Assembly: GCA_965661105.1 (NCBI GenBank)
Contig: CBFICR010000009.1
Coordinates: forward strand, 1 to 64,000
Length of the DNA: 64,000 nucleotides
Direction: 5' to 3'
Source of the DNA: Eutrophocola sp965661105
Lineage (GTDB): Bacteria; Pseudomonadota; Gammaproteobacteria; Pseudomonadales; Pseudohongiellaceae
Shown here: positions 36,751 through 45,330 of the stretch, one piece after another
Numbering within the stretch: the stretch's first letter is position 1
How the letters are laid out: each line of letters begins with the position of its first letter
The notes under the pieces: model-generated
What the model was told of the DNA's origin: nothing
Databases searched by the model: none
The model's input: only the letters and a program-made list of their open reading frames with translations
Position numbers and translations under genes: made by a program

Positions 36751-37944
36751 ATGTTAAGACTCTTTCGGCCACTATTCTTTTTATTACTGATAGCAGGTGT
36801 GAGCGCCTGTTCTACTCAGACAGTAAAAAGCACGTCATTCACTCCAATCAAGTCGGATAGCGACGGGGTTGTTGAGGAAGAGCTTCTGGATATTGGCATA
36901 GCCATTTTCCAGCCTGGCCTTGATGAAATTCCCCGCAATCGGGAAGAATTGACCTTTTCCGATGTTCGCATGGCAGAAACCTACTTTGCCTCCTACAATT
37001 TGGCGACTGCACTTCAAAACAGCGGTAACTGGGGAGTCGTTCGGGTAGTCCCCGGTGACCTTTCCAGCAGTGATCTGGCTATCACCGGGACTATTTTGCA
37101 GTCTGACGGGGAAACCATGCGCCTGCAGGTGAACGTGAAAGACTCCACCGGGGCAACCTGGATCGACAAGGAATATGAGGAAGTTGTCAGCAAGTATAGC
37201 TACGACCCCCGCATGCGGCGCAGTGAAGATGCCTTTCAGGGGCTATTTAACAAGATTGCCAATGACCTGCTCGCGTATAAACAACGTAATGTCAGTAGCG
37301 AAGAAGTATTAAATATCAGAACAGTTTCCCAGATTCAGTTTGCGCGAGATTTTGCGCCACAAATTTTTGATGAATACCTTGAAGAGGACCGCAACGGAAT
37401 TCTTGAGGTCACGCGCTTACCTGCGAAAAATGACCCTGTCATTAACCGCATTGAAAGCATCAGGGAAAGAGACTATCTCTATGTGGATGCCCTCCAGGAT
37501 TACTATTCCAACTTTGTGCGCCAGATGGAAACGCCGTACACCGAATACCGCCGCATGAGCTACGAAGAGGTCATGAAAATGGACCGGCTTGCCTCTGAAT
37601 CCAGACGCAACATGATTATTGGTGTTGCAGCTATCATCGGTGGCATTGCAGCAACTCAAAGCAATAATGCCGCAGCTTATTATTCCTCTCCGGTGATTAT
37701 TGCCAGCGGTGGCTGGCTGATCAAGGATGCCTTTAATAAGGGCGATGAGCGGCAAATGCATGTGGAAGCGCTTGCTGAGCTTGGCAATTCCCTGGAAATG
37801 GAAATAGCCCCGCAGACTATTGAGCTGGAACAGCGCACCATCACCCTGTCCGGATCAGTTGAAGCGCAGTACGAACAGTGGCGAGAGCTTCTCGCGGATA
37901 TTTATGCCAATGAAACCGGGGAGGCAACAAGCTCGGATTTATAG
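36751..37944 (+). CDS. Lipoprotein of unknown function with internal hydrophobic segment
   Basis: A 397-residue lipoprotein with lipobox GVSAC (cysteine 20). The first part (DIGIAIFQPGL, YFASYNLATALQNSGNWGVVRVVP, SSDLAITGTILQ) resembles the alpha/beta fold of lipoproteins that build outer-membrane assemblies. A helical middle has many charged residues, and near residues 288-325 there is a hydrophobic stretch (MIIGVAAIIGGIAA) that could insert into a membrane. A good ribosome site (AAAGGA) precedes the ATG. It sits just before the TPR and PEGA genes, so it may be the outer-membrane partner of that complex. Confidence 0.78.
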   Translation: MLRLFRPLFFLLLIAGVSACSTQTVKSTSFTPIKSDSDGVVEEELLDIGIAIFQPGLDEIPRNREELTFSDVRMAETYFASYNLATALQNSGNWGVVRVVPGDLSSSDLAITGTILQSDGETMRLQVNVKDSTGATWIDKEYEEVVSKYSYDPRMRRSEDAFQGLFNKIANDLLAYKQRNVSSEEVLNIRTVSQIQFARDFAPQIFDEYLEEDRNGILEVTRLPAKNDPVINRIESIRERDYLYVDALQDYYSNFVRQMETPYTEYRRMSYEEVMKMDRLASESRRNMIIGVAAIIGGIAATQSNNAAAYYSSPVIIASGGWLIKDAFNKGDERQMHVEALAELGNSLEMEIAPQTIELEQRTITLSGSVEAQYEQWRELLADIYANETGEATSSDL

Positions 37945-37999
37945 TGATCAAAAGGCCGTCCTGGATCAGGGCTAATTCACTAATCGAGAGCAGCAAGCC

Positions 38000-39559
38000 A
38001 TGGCTGATTCAGATTTTGACAACATCACCCCTGCAGATCTCAACCTGACAGGAAAGTCTGCTCCTCCAGAACAGGCACAGAGCGCTGCAGCACCTCCTCT
38101 TGGCGGCGAGGAAACTCGCCGTAGTGATGAGGAAAAAAAGAGACAGTCCAGAATTCTCACTGGAATCTTCTTTTTATTGTTGGTGCTGGTAGCGGGCGTT
38201 ATTTTTGTTTTGCCCCGATTGATTTCACCCCCTGACCCAACTGCTAGCAGGAGTGTGGTAGTCGTCAATACCCCTTCGAGCACCACGTCTGCCACAAATT
38301 CAGTAGCGCCTTTTGAAGAAGCACAGAAACTGCGCCAGCGCGAAACCGCGCAAAACATCCTGGCTGAACTCCTCGATCTGCAGGAATCACTGGAAGAAAA
38401 AGAAGTTGAAAGCTGGGCCGAAGCAGACATTAACAGCGTTTTTGCGCTGGCAAGTCAGGGCGATGAAGCTTATCAAAACCAGGACTTTATCGGCGCTGCT
38501 ACCTTTTACCAGCAAGGTCTGGAAAAACTCAGTGCACTCGATACCAGCCTGCCTGATGTTTTCAATCGCTATCTGGCTAGCGGTGAACAGGCAATTCTCA
38601 ACGGTGACCCTGCTCTGGCTGAAGAGTCTTTCAGTATTGCCGTGCTGATAAACCCTGATAGCGCCGAAGCTGTAAATGGTTATGATCGCGCCCAGATACT
38701 CCCGGAGGTCCTTGAAGTGATTGCCCAGGGCCGGCAATTTCATGACTCCGGAGAATTTGAAAATGCGCGTGAATTTTATCAGCAGGCTCTGGAGATTGAC
38801 CCTGTGCATATAGAGGCTGGCGAACTGCTTGAGCAGGTCAATACTGATATTCTGGACCGCGATTTTTCCGCCGCCATGTCCCGTGGATTTACTGCATTGG
38901 CATCCAATGCTCCCCAAACCGCGGAAACGGCTTTCAAACAGGCTCTGGCCTTGAAGCCAAACTCTCCCGAAGCCAGCTCCGCGCTCGAACAAACAGTCGA
39001 CCAGATGACGCTTAGTGCAATCAATATCCATCTTGATGCCGCAAGGGAGTTTGAAAATCAGGAACAATGGCAACAAGCTCTGGCTGAATATAATGAAGCA
39101 CTCTCAATTGATGCCAACGTGGTCGCTGCACGTGAAGGAAAAAGCAGGGCCAATAGTCGCAATAATCTGGATAACTATCTGGAAACCATCAACAATGACC
39201 CCTTGCGCCTTGCAGAAAACGCCGTCTATGAGCAGGCCATTGGTATTTATAACGAAGCTGCCAAAATTGATGGCAACTGGCCCAGATTGAACGACCAGTT
39301 AGCTACCCTGCGTAATTACCTTCAGCGTGCAACAGAACCTGTCGAAGTAATATTGCAATCTGATGCGCTCACAGAGGTCACCGTTTACCAGGTTGGTAAT
39401 CTTGGTCAATTTACCAGCCATACCCTTAACCTTGAACCCGGCACCTATGTTGCGGTAGGCATCAGGGAAGGGTTTCGTGATGTCAGGGAAGAGTTTGTTG
39501 TTGGTTTTGATGGCAAGTCACCCGTAATCACTGTGCAGTGTATTGAAGAAATACTGTGA
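38000..39559 (+). CDS. Membrane-anchored TPR protein
   Basis: A 519-residue protein with a charged cytoplasmic N terminus, one membrane helix at about residues 52-74 (ILTGIFFLLLVLVAGVIFVL), a helical stalk and a periplasmic region with about six TPR units from residue 150 to 430 (for example NAREFYQQALEIDPVHIEAG and QALAEYNEALSIDANVVAA). The last 80 residues form a beta-rich tail (VTVYQVGNLGQF, LEPGTYVAVGIREGFRDV) resembling a PEGA-like domain. It lies 24 bases before the PEGA protein and likely acts with it as an inner-membrane scaffold. Confidence 0.85.
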   Translation: MADSDFDNITPADLNLTGKSAPPEQAQSAAAPPLGGEETRRSDEEKKRQSRILTGIFFLLLVLVAGVIFVLPRLISPPDPTASRSVVVVNTPSSTTSATNSVAPFEEAQKLRQRETAQNILAELLDLQESLEEKEVESWAEADINSVFALASQGDEAYQNQDFIGAATFYQQGLEKLSALDTSLPDVFNRYLASGEQAILNGDPALAEESFSIAVLINPDSAEAVNGYDRAQILPEVLEVIAQGRQFHDSGEFENAREFYQQALEIDPVHIEAGELLEQVNTDILDRDFSAAMSRGFTALASNAPQTAETAFKQALALKPNSPEASSALEQTVDQMTLSAINIHLDAAREFENQEQWQQALAEYNEALSIDANVVAAREGKSRANSRNNLDNYLETINNDPLRLAENAVYEQAIGIYNEAAKIDGNWPRLNDQLATLRNYLQRATEPVEVILQSDALTEVTVYQVGNLGQFTSHTLNLEPGTYVAVGIREGFRDVREEFVVGFDGKSPVITVQCIEEIL

Positions 39560-39583
39560 TCATTTTTAAGAGCTGATAAGCAA

Positions 39584-41686
39584 ATGTCTGACGACGACAA
39601 GATCAAAAATCCTTCGAGTAATGCAGCCGGCAATGGAAACCTGGATGACCCCATTCAGCCGATTGATTTTACTCCCGTCGGTCAGACCTCAAAAAAGTTC
39701 AGCTTAAAGCTTAGCCCCGCCAAAATTATTCTGTCTGCTTTTTTACTTTTGTTTGCCGGTGTTGCATGGTTTGTATTGTCTGCCAAATCTGTTTACCTGG
39801 ACGTTACACCGGCAACCAGCCTGATCAATGTTCAAAGTCCGCTGGCAATAAAAATTGGCCCACGTTTTCTTGTTCTCAAAGGCGACCTGCCAGTCACTGT
39901 GACAGCCGAAGGATATTATCCCCTTGATACTGATCTCACTGTGACTGATCAGCAGGCACAAACTTTTGTCATCAACATGCAGCCACTGCCGGGCTTTCTT
40001 ACACTAAACAGTGACAACATTAATGGCGCACAGGTTTTTATTGATGGCCAGGTTGTTGGACAAACGCCTCTGACAGATTTCGAGCTGGCTGCCGGTGATC
40101 ATATGGTCTTAGTCACACTGGATCGATACCAGCCTTTTGAAACAATCATTACCATGGAAGGTCGGCAAACAAAGCAGAGCCTTGATATTGAACTGTTACC
40201 AGCCTGGGCGGAAGTCTCTTTTAATACCAGCCCTGCCGGCGCCGTCGTTTCTGTCGATGGTGAGGATCAAGGGCAAACTCCCCTGGTGGTAGAAATTCTC
40301 GAAGGTGAGCATGACATTCTGGTGAAATTACCTGCTCACAAAGCCTGGACCCGAAGTATTGACGTTATGGCAAGACAGGCGATGACGCTGCCCCTGATCG
40401 AACTCGAACAGGCCGATGGGCTGGTTCTTCTGCAATCAACCCCCAGTAATGCCAATGTCACCATGGATGGCGTGTTCCAGGGACAAACCCCTCTTGAAAT
40501 TATTGTGCCTCCCGGAACCACTCATGAGCTCTCCTTTTTCCTCAATGGCTACCAGGAAGCACGGCGTACCTTTACAACGCGTCCCGAACAGGAAGTGTCT
40601 TTGCAGGTCAATCTTGACCCCATTCTCAGCTCCGTGGAAATCAGTGTTATTCCCACAGACGCAGAACTTTTCCTGAATGGAGAATTTCAGGGCAATGCCA
40701 ACCAGACTATCGAGTTGCTTGCAGCTACACAGTTAATTGAAATCCGCCGCGATGGCTACGTACCCTTTGAAACAAATTTTGTTTCCCGGCCCGGCCTTGA
40801 ACAAAAACTGGATATCAGCCTGAAGACTCTTGAGCAGCAGCGGCTGGAATCAATCAAACCCTTTATTACCAATGCTGTCGGACAATCCATGAAATTGATT
40901 TATCCGACGACATTCCAGATGGGAGCCTCCAGGCGCGAGCCGGGGCGTCAGGCCAATGAAGTACTGCGTAATGTAAACCTGACACGACCTTTTTATCTTT
41001 CCCTGATGGAAGTCAGCAATAGCCAGTTTGCCCAATTCGACAAGGAACATTCCTCTGGCGTTATTGAAGGCAGAACATTAAGCAATAATAATCAGCCCGT
41101 GGTCAGAGTGACATGGGATCAGGCCGCCCGTTTCTGTAACTGGTTAAGTGCCCAGGAAGACCTTGAACCTTTTTACATTGAAGAAAATGGCATGATTAGT
41201 GGATTTAATGCTGCCAGTACCGGTTACAGGCTGCCTACAGAAGCTGAGTGGGCCTGGGCCGCAAGGGTGGATAATGATCCAAACAGCCTGCTCAAATTCC
41301 CCTGGGGACCCGAATTACCACCACCCGCCAATCATGGCAATTACGCCGATATCTCCGCCGGCGTTTTCCTGGGCAGGATTATTGCCAACTACAATGACGG
41401 TTATCTGGGTACGGCACCGATTGGCAGCTTTGCGCCTAACAGCAATGGTTTTTTTGATATGGGCGGTAATGCTGCGGAGTGGGTACATGATTATTATGGG
41501 TCAAGTGGCCAAATTGGTGGCGCCCTGGAAACGGATCCCTTAGGTCCGACAGAGGGAACCTATCATGTCATCAGAGGCTCTAGCTGGGCCCATGGCACAA
41601 TTACAGAATTAAGGCTCAGCTTCCGCGACTACAATGATGAATCCCGTGATGATGTCGGTTTCAGGGTTGCACGCTATCTTGAGTAA
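39584..41686 (+). CDS. Membrane-anchored PEGA-repeat protein with formylglycine-enzyme-like domain
   Basis: A 700-residue protein with a cytoplasmic N terminus, one membrane helix at residues 47-67, at least four PEGA beta domains (about 137-205, 207-273, 279-344, 348-413; note GQTPL in three of them) and a C-terminal domain of the formylglycine-generating enzyme/SUMF1 type at about 430-698 (FQMGASRREPG, YRLPTEAEWAWAAR, GNAAEWVHDYYG, VIRGSSWAHG, VGFRVAR). The cysteine pair that does the chemistry in true formylglycine enzymes is not seen at the RGSSW position, so this domain may be a binding module. It should face the periplasm. Confidence 0.88.
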   Translation: MSDDDKIKNPSSNAAGNGNLDDPIQPIDFTPVGQTSKKFSLKLSPAKIILSAFLLLFAGVAWFVLSAKSVYLDVTPATSLINVQSPLAIKIGPRFLVLKGDLPVTVTAEGYYPLDTDLTVTDQQAQTFVINMQPLPGFLTLNSDNINGAQVFIDGQVVGQTPLTDFELAAGDHMVLVTLDRYQPFETIITMEGRQTKQSLDIELLPAWAEVSFNTSPAGAVVSVDGEDQGQTPLVVEILEGEHDILVKLPAHKAWTRSIDVMARQAMTLPLIELEQADGLVLLQSTPSNANVTMDGVFQGQTPLEIIVPPGTTHELSFFLNGYQEARRTFTTRPEQEVSLQVNLDPILSSVEISVIPTDAELFLNGEFQGNANQTIELLAATQLIEIRRDGYVPFETNFVSRPGLEQKLDISLKTLEQQRLESIKPFITNAVGQSMKLIYPTTFQMGASRREPGRQANEVLRNVNLTRPFYLSLMEVSNSQFAQFDKEHSSGVIEGRTLSNNNQPVVRVTWDQAARFCNWLSAQEDLEPFYIEENGMISGFNAASTGYRLPTEAEWAWAARVDNDPNSLLKFPWGPELPPPANHGNYADISAGVFLGRIIANYNDGYLGTAPIGSFAPNSNGFFDMGGNAAEWVHDYYGSSGQIGGALETDPLGPTEGTYHVIRGSSWAHGTITELRLSFRDYNDESRDDVGFRVARYLE

Positions 41687-41692
41687 TCAGCA

Positions 41693-41956
41693 ATGAAGCA
41701 TTACCAAAAATTGTTGTCCCTTCTGGTTTTTTCCAGCCTCGGTATTTATGCGGCTGACAATAGTGCTGAAAATGACGCGCAGGTTGCTGAGTCAACAGAG
41801 CAGGCAGAAGAGGGAGCAGAAGGTATTGAAAGGCCTTTGGAAGAAACCATTCCTGACGCTGGTGATGAAATTATTTTAGATGCGTCAGATGAAAATTTTG
41901 TACCCAGCGAGCAGATTACAGAAGACCTGCCCGTTGCGTTTCCGATAGACATTTGA
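41693..41956 (+). CDS. Small acidic exported protein
   Basis: An 87-residue protein with a signal peptide (LLSLLVFSSLGIYA) and a very acidic mature part (many glutamates and aspartates; no lysine or arginine apart from one in ERPL). It lies only 6 bases after the PEGA gene and 27 before the ExbB-like gene, so it is part of the same operon. No family recognised; it may be a small periplasmic accessory subunit. Confidence 0.65.
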   Translation: MKHYQKLLSLLVFSSLGIYAADNSAENDAQVAESTEQAEEGAEGIERPLEETIPDAGDEIILDASDENFVPSEQITEDLPVAFPIDI

Positions 41957-41983
41957 AATTAGAAAACTGAACAAGGCATTTTT

Positions 41984-42802
41984 ATGAAACAGCAGGGCAT
42001 TATTTCCGATTTTCTCTACCAGGTCTTTGCACTGATTATTGCAGTGATAGTAGTGCATGCAGTTTATGTAGCGCTAATACGGCCCAATGCTGATTTGCAA
42101 ATAGAACAGCAAGCCATCATGCAGGAAGCCGATCCGGATTTTGTCTCGGAGCGTTCATTATATGTGGTCATGAAAGACTTCGAGCAGGAGACCTGTATCA
42201 TCCTGATGTTCTGGGCCATGTCCATAATCGGCCTGAAGATTTACCGCAACAGAAAAGAAAACGAATTACTCAATCGTTCACTGCTCAACCTGTCTGAGGG
42301 AATGAGTATATTGCCGGAAGACGTGCGTGATTATGCCAGGCCGGTTCAGGCGCTGCCTGTTGAAGAAAGGCAGTATCTGTTGCCTCGCGCGCTACTCGCT
42401 GCTCTGCAACGCTTTGGCTCGACCAGAAGCATTCCCGATGTCGCTTCTGTGATCAAGGATACCTGTAACTCGGAAGCCGATCGCCTGGAAAGCGAACTGA
42501 CAATCGTACGCTATATCGCCTGGGCCATTCCTTCCATCGGCTTCCTTGGTACTGTGCGCGGTATCGGTGAAGCACTTGGCCAGGCGCACAAGGCAGCCAG
42601 CGGTGATATAGCCGGTGTAACCGCCAGTCTGGGTGTCGCCTTTAACTCGACCTTTATCGCACTGGTGGTAAGTATTCTTATCATGTTTCTGCTTTACCAG
42701 CTTCAGCTGATGCAGGACCGTCTGGTACTTGATACACAGAATTATTGTGACAATTATCTGATCAGGCATCTTCAGGTTCCGGAAAGGGATGAACAGACGT
42801 GA
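41984..42802 (+). CDS. MotA/TolQ/ExbB family proton channel protein
   Basis: A 272-residue inner-membrane protein. Hydrophobic segments are at about residues 10-32, 71-87, 177-198 and 212-240. The last two form the MotA/TolQ/ExbB core: AIPSIGFLGTVRGIGEALG and then TASLGVAFNSTFIALVVS, the loop and helix that line the proton path in ExbB and TolQ. Between segments 2 and 3 is a cytoplasmic domain of about 90 residues, as in TolQ. It overlaps the following gene by four bases (GTGA). Members of this family form pentamers around a dimer of ExbD/TolR/MotB; the two VWA proteins downstream carry ExbD-like helices and are the natural partners. Confidence 0.92.
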   Translation: MKQQGIISDFLYQVFALIIAVIVVHAVYVALIRPNADLQIEQQAIMQEADPDFVSERSLYVVMKDFEQETCIILMFWAMSIIGLKIYRNRKENELLNRSLLNLSEGMSILPEDVRDYARPVQALPVEERQYLLPRALLAALQRFGSTRSIPDVASVIKDTCNSEADRLESELTIVRYIAWAIPSIGFLGTVRGIGEALGQAHKAASGDIAGVTASLGVAFNSTFIALVVSILIMFLLYQLQLMQDRLVLDTQNYCDNYLIRHLQVPERDEQT

Positions 42803-44112
42803 GCGTTCATATTATTGAATTAAATGACCGCAATATTTGCCTGCGTAACCAGGATGAAATCCTGGTGCAAAGTCCGGGCTTTGCGAATATTGCTGACAAA
42901 AATCCGGTATTCGGTGAAGAGGCGCGAAAAACTGCACGGCTTCATCCGCGACAAACTTTTTCCCAGTTCTGGTCTCAACTAAGCCTTGACCCCCTGGCCA
43001 ACAGCAACAATCTGTTTCGCCATCAGGCTGATTTGGCGTTTGCACACCTGAATAATATTGCCAGCCAGCATGCCTTGAAAGACCAGGTCATTTTTGCCGT
43101 TCCCAGTAACTATAATCGTAACCAGCTTTCCATCCTGCTTGGACTGGTTAAATCCTGCGAATTCGATGCCGTAGGTCTGGTTGATATGCCATTGTTGATG
43201 GCCGGTGATGCTGACGATCCAGCCATGACCGTTTATGTCGATATCCAGTTACACCAGACTGTGCTGACCACCTTCTCTTTACAGGAAAACAAACCAACCC
43301 GCGATAAAGTAATACAGATTCCAGGTACAGGTCTGATTGCACTCCATGATAGCTGGGTCAACATGGTAACCGATGAATTTATCAAGCAAAGCCGCTTTGA
43401 CCCCCATCACAATGCGGAAACCGAGCAGTATGTTTATAACCAGCTTGAAGACTGGCTGGCACGCTCACTGCAAGATAATGAAATTCTGATGGAAATTAAC
43501 AACAAGGGGTCCGTCTATCAGGCCAAAGTTAACCGCGGTCATTTTGAACAACGAGTCAGAAATATTTTTGGCCGTATTCATTCCGAGCTGGAAGCCATGG
43601 CTGGTAATAATTATGAGCTGCGGTTACCGGAATCTGATGCCAGCCTGCCAGGAGTATCTCTGTATCTGAAAAACATTACTGCGGTCAGGGATGCCATGCT
43701 GATTGAAAGCTGCATGACTCATCTTGATCATATCAAGGGCGATGTCGGTTCTTTGAGTTTTACCGCAAGCCTGCCCCAGGGCAACAGAAAACAGACTGCA
43801 GCCAGAACCAAACCAGCAGACCGTCTGCCTTCTCATATTCTTATTAATCATTGTGCTTACAGCCTGCCCGTCTCTGTACAATTCGGGCCGGCAAGCGATG
43901 AAGAAAATAATAAGGCTATTTTTATTGAGGCTAGCGAAAGCGGGGCTGTCACATTTTCTGTTGTAGGCTCACATGTTCAGCTGAAGACCAGTGGAACTGA
44001 CAATATAGAAATTAACGGCTCCAGTGCAGCGTCATCTGAAGCTCTGAAGCTCGGCGATGTAATCAGTTTACCGGGCTCATCAGCGCCGCTCCAGCTCATC
44101 CAGGTAGAATAG
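42799..44112 (+). CDS. Degenerate Hsp70/actin-fold protein with FHA-like C-terminal domain
   Basis: A 437-residue protein without signal peptide. Residues about 95-135 (VIFAVPSNYNRNQLSILLGL and the following VGLVDMPLLMAG) and 145-260 (VYVDIQLHQTVLTTF, NRGHFEQRVRNIF) align by eye to the second half of the nucleotide-binding domain of Hsp70-type proteins. The glycine-rich phosphate loops of active members are missing (DIQLHQT where DLGGGT is expected; ELNDRN at the N terminus), so ATP hydrolysis is doubtful. The last 70 residues (AIFIEASESGAVTFSVVGS, INGSSAASSEALKLGDVISL) resemble an FHA domain. It starts with GTG overlapping the channel gene. Confidence 0.7.
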   Translation: MSVHIIELNDRNICLRNQDEILVQSPGFANIADKNPVFGEEARKTARLHPRQTFSQFWSQLSLDPLANSNNLFRHQADLAFAHLNNIASQHALKDQVIFAVPSNYNRNQLSILLGLVKSCEFDAVGLVDMPLLMAGDADDPAMTVYVDIQLHQTVLTTFSLQENKPTRDKVIQIPGTGLIALHDSWVNMVTDEFIKQSRFDPHHNAETEQYVYNQLEDWLARSLQDNEILMEINNKGSVYQAKVNRGHFEQRVRNIFGRIHSELEAMAGNNYELRLPESDASLPGVSLYLKNITAVRDAMLIESCMTHLDHIKGDVGSLSFTASLPQGNRKQTAARTKPADRLPSHILINHCAYSLPVSVQFGPASDEENNKAIFIEASESGAVTFSVVGSHVQLKTSGTDNIEINGSSAASSEALKLGDVISLPGSSAPLQLIQVE

Positions 44113-44115
44113 GCT

Positions 44116-45243
44116 ATGGCACAAAGCAAAGCCTCAAAGCGTGAATTCAATCCTGTCAGCCTGTCTTTTCTGGATGTCATGTCCTGTGGCTTTGGTGCAG
44201 TGGTTCTAATTTTTCTCATTCTGGATCACTCTTCCAGTGTTCAGAATGCCGAGAATACTCCCGAGCTTGCCGCTGAGATCAATCTGCTCAATGAAGAAAT
44301 AAATGAAGGGCAGGAAAATCTGGTCAGGATACGTAATACCATTTCTGATGTAGATTTTCAGATGGTGGAAGCACAAGGCCTGGCACGATCCATTCAGCAG
44401 GAGATTGATACCTTTCTAGAAGAGCTGGCGCAGCTTGAAAACAATACGCTGGCAAAAAGGGATAGTGTTGAAAAATTAAAATCCGACATTCAAACACTTG
44501 AGGAGGAACTGGAGAGGCTCAAGGCGGCCCAGGATTCCTTCAGTGGCAATTTCATCAGACCTTACGTGGGCGATGGTAACCGCCAATACCTCACCGGCCT
44601 GATTCTGGGTGGCAGCCGCATTCTTGTGTTGGTAGACACTTCCGCCAGTATGCTGGACAACACCATTGTTAATATTATTCGACGTCGCAACATGTCGGAA
44701 GAAACGCGCATTGCTTCAGATAAATGGGTGGGTGTGCGCAAGGTGGTAGACTGGCTTACAACCCAGCTGCCTCCGCCCAGCCAATACCAGATCTACACTT
44801 TTAATGAAGACGTACAGCCGTTGATACCAGGGACTAACGGCAACTGGCTGGAAGTGGCTGATGAAGCCCAGCTTTCCGATGCCGTAGCGCGTATCAACAG
44901 GCTTATCCCGGAAAACGGCACTAACCTGGAAAATGTGTTCATGGCCGTCGCGGCCATGAACCCTTTACCCGACAATATTTACCTGATTACCGATGGCCTG
45001 CCCACACTTGGCAGCAGGGAAGGCGGCCTTTTTAATCGCAGACCTGACGGTAACCAGAACACGGTATCGGGCAGGGAGCGCGAAGAGTTATTCCGCAGTG
45101 CCGTGGGGAAGTTACCCTCCGGAATTCCGGTCAATATAGTACTGGCCCCTCTGGAAGGAGACCCTATGGCAGCATCACTTTACTGGAAGCTCGCGGTTTC
45201 AACCGGCGGCTCTTTTTTGAGTCCTTCCAGTGACTGGCCATAA
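44116..45243 (+). CDS. ExbD-like transmembrane helix fused to a VWA domain (first of two)
   Basis: A 375-residue protein. A single N-terminal membrane helix starts with FLDVMSCGFGAVVLIFLIL (Asp20). The position of the aspartate just inside the helix and the FLDVM motif match the proton-carrying helix of ExbD (FIDVM in E. coli, Asp25). A coiled coil follows (about residues 50-143), then a periplasmic von Willebrand factor A domain with the metal-site motif DTSAS at 174-178, a threonine in ENGTNLENVF and ITDG near 291-294. It has neither the TolR/ExbD periplasmic domain nor the OmpA-like domain of MotB. Four bases after the Hsp70-like gene. Confidence 0.88.
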   Translation: MAQSKASKREFNPVSLSFLDVMSCGFGAVVLIFLILDHSSSVQNAENTPELAAEINLLNEEINEGQENLVRIRNTISDVDFQMVEAQGLARSIQQEIDTFLEELAQLENNTLAKRDSVEKLKSDIQTLEEELERLKAAQDSFSGNFIRPYVGDGNRQYLTGLILGGSRILVLVDTSASMLDNTIVNIIRRRNMSEETRIASDKWVGVRKVVDWLTTQLPPPSQYQIYTFNEDVQPLIPGTNGNWLEVADEAQLSDAVARINRLIPENGTNLENVFMAVAAMNPLPDNIYLITDGLPTLGSREGGLFNRRPDGNQNTVSGREREELFRSAVGKLPSGIPVNIVLAPLEGDPMAASLYWKLAVSTGGSFLSPSSDWP

Positions 45244-45330
45244 AAAAGCATCATATTGAGCAGAAGACAAGATAAGAGAAAGTAAAAATCAGAACAGCAG
45301 CAAGACAAACAAGGGTTACAAGGATTAATC

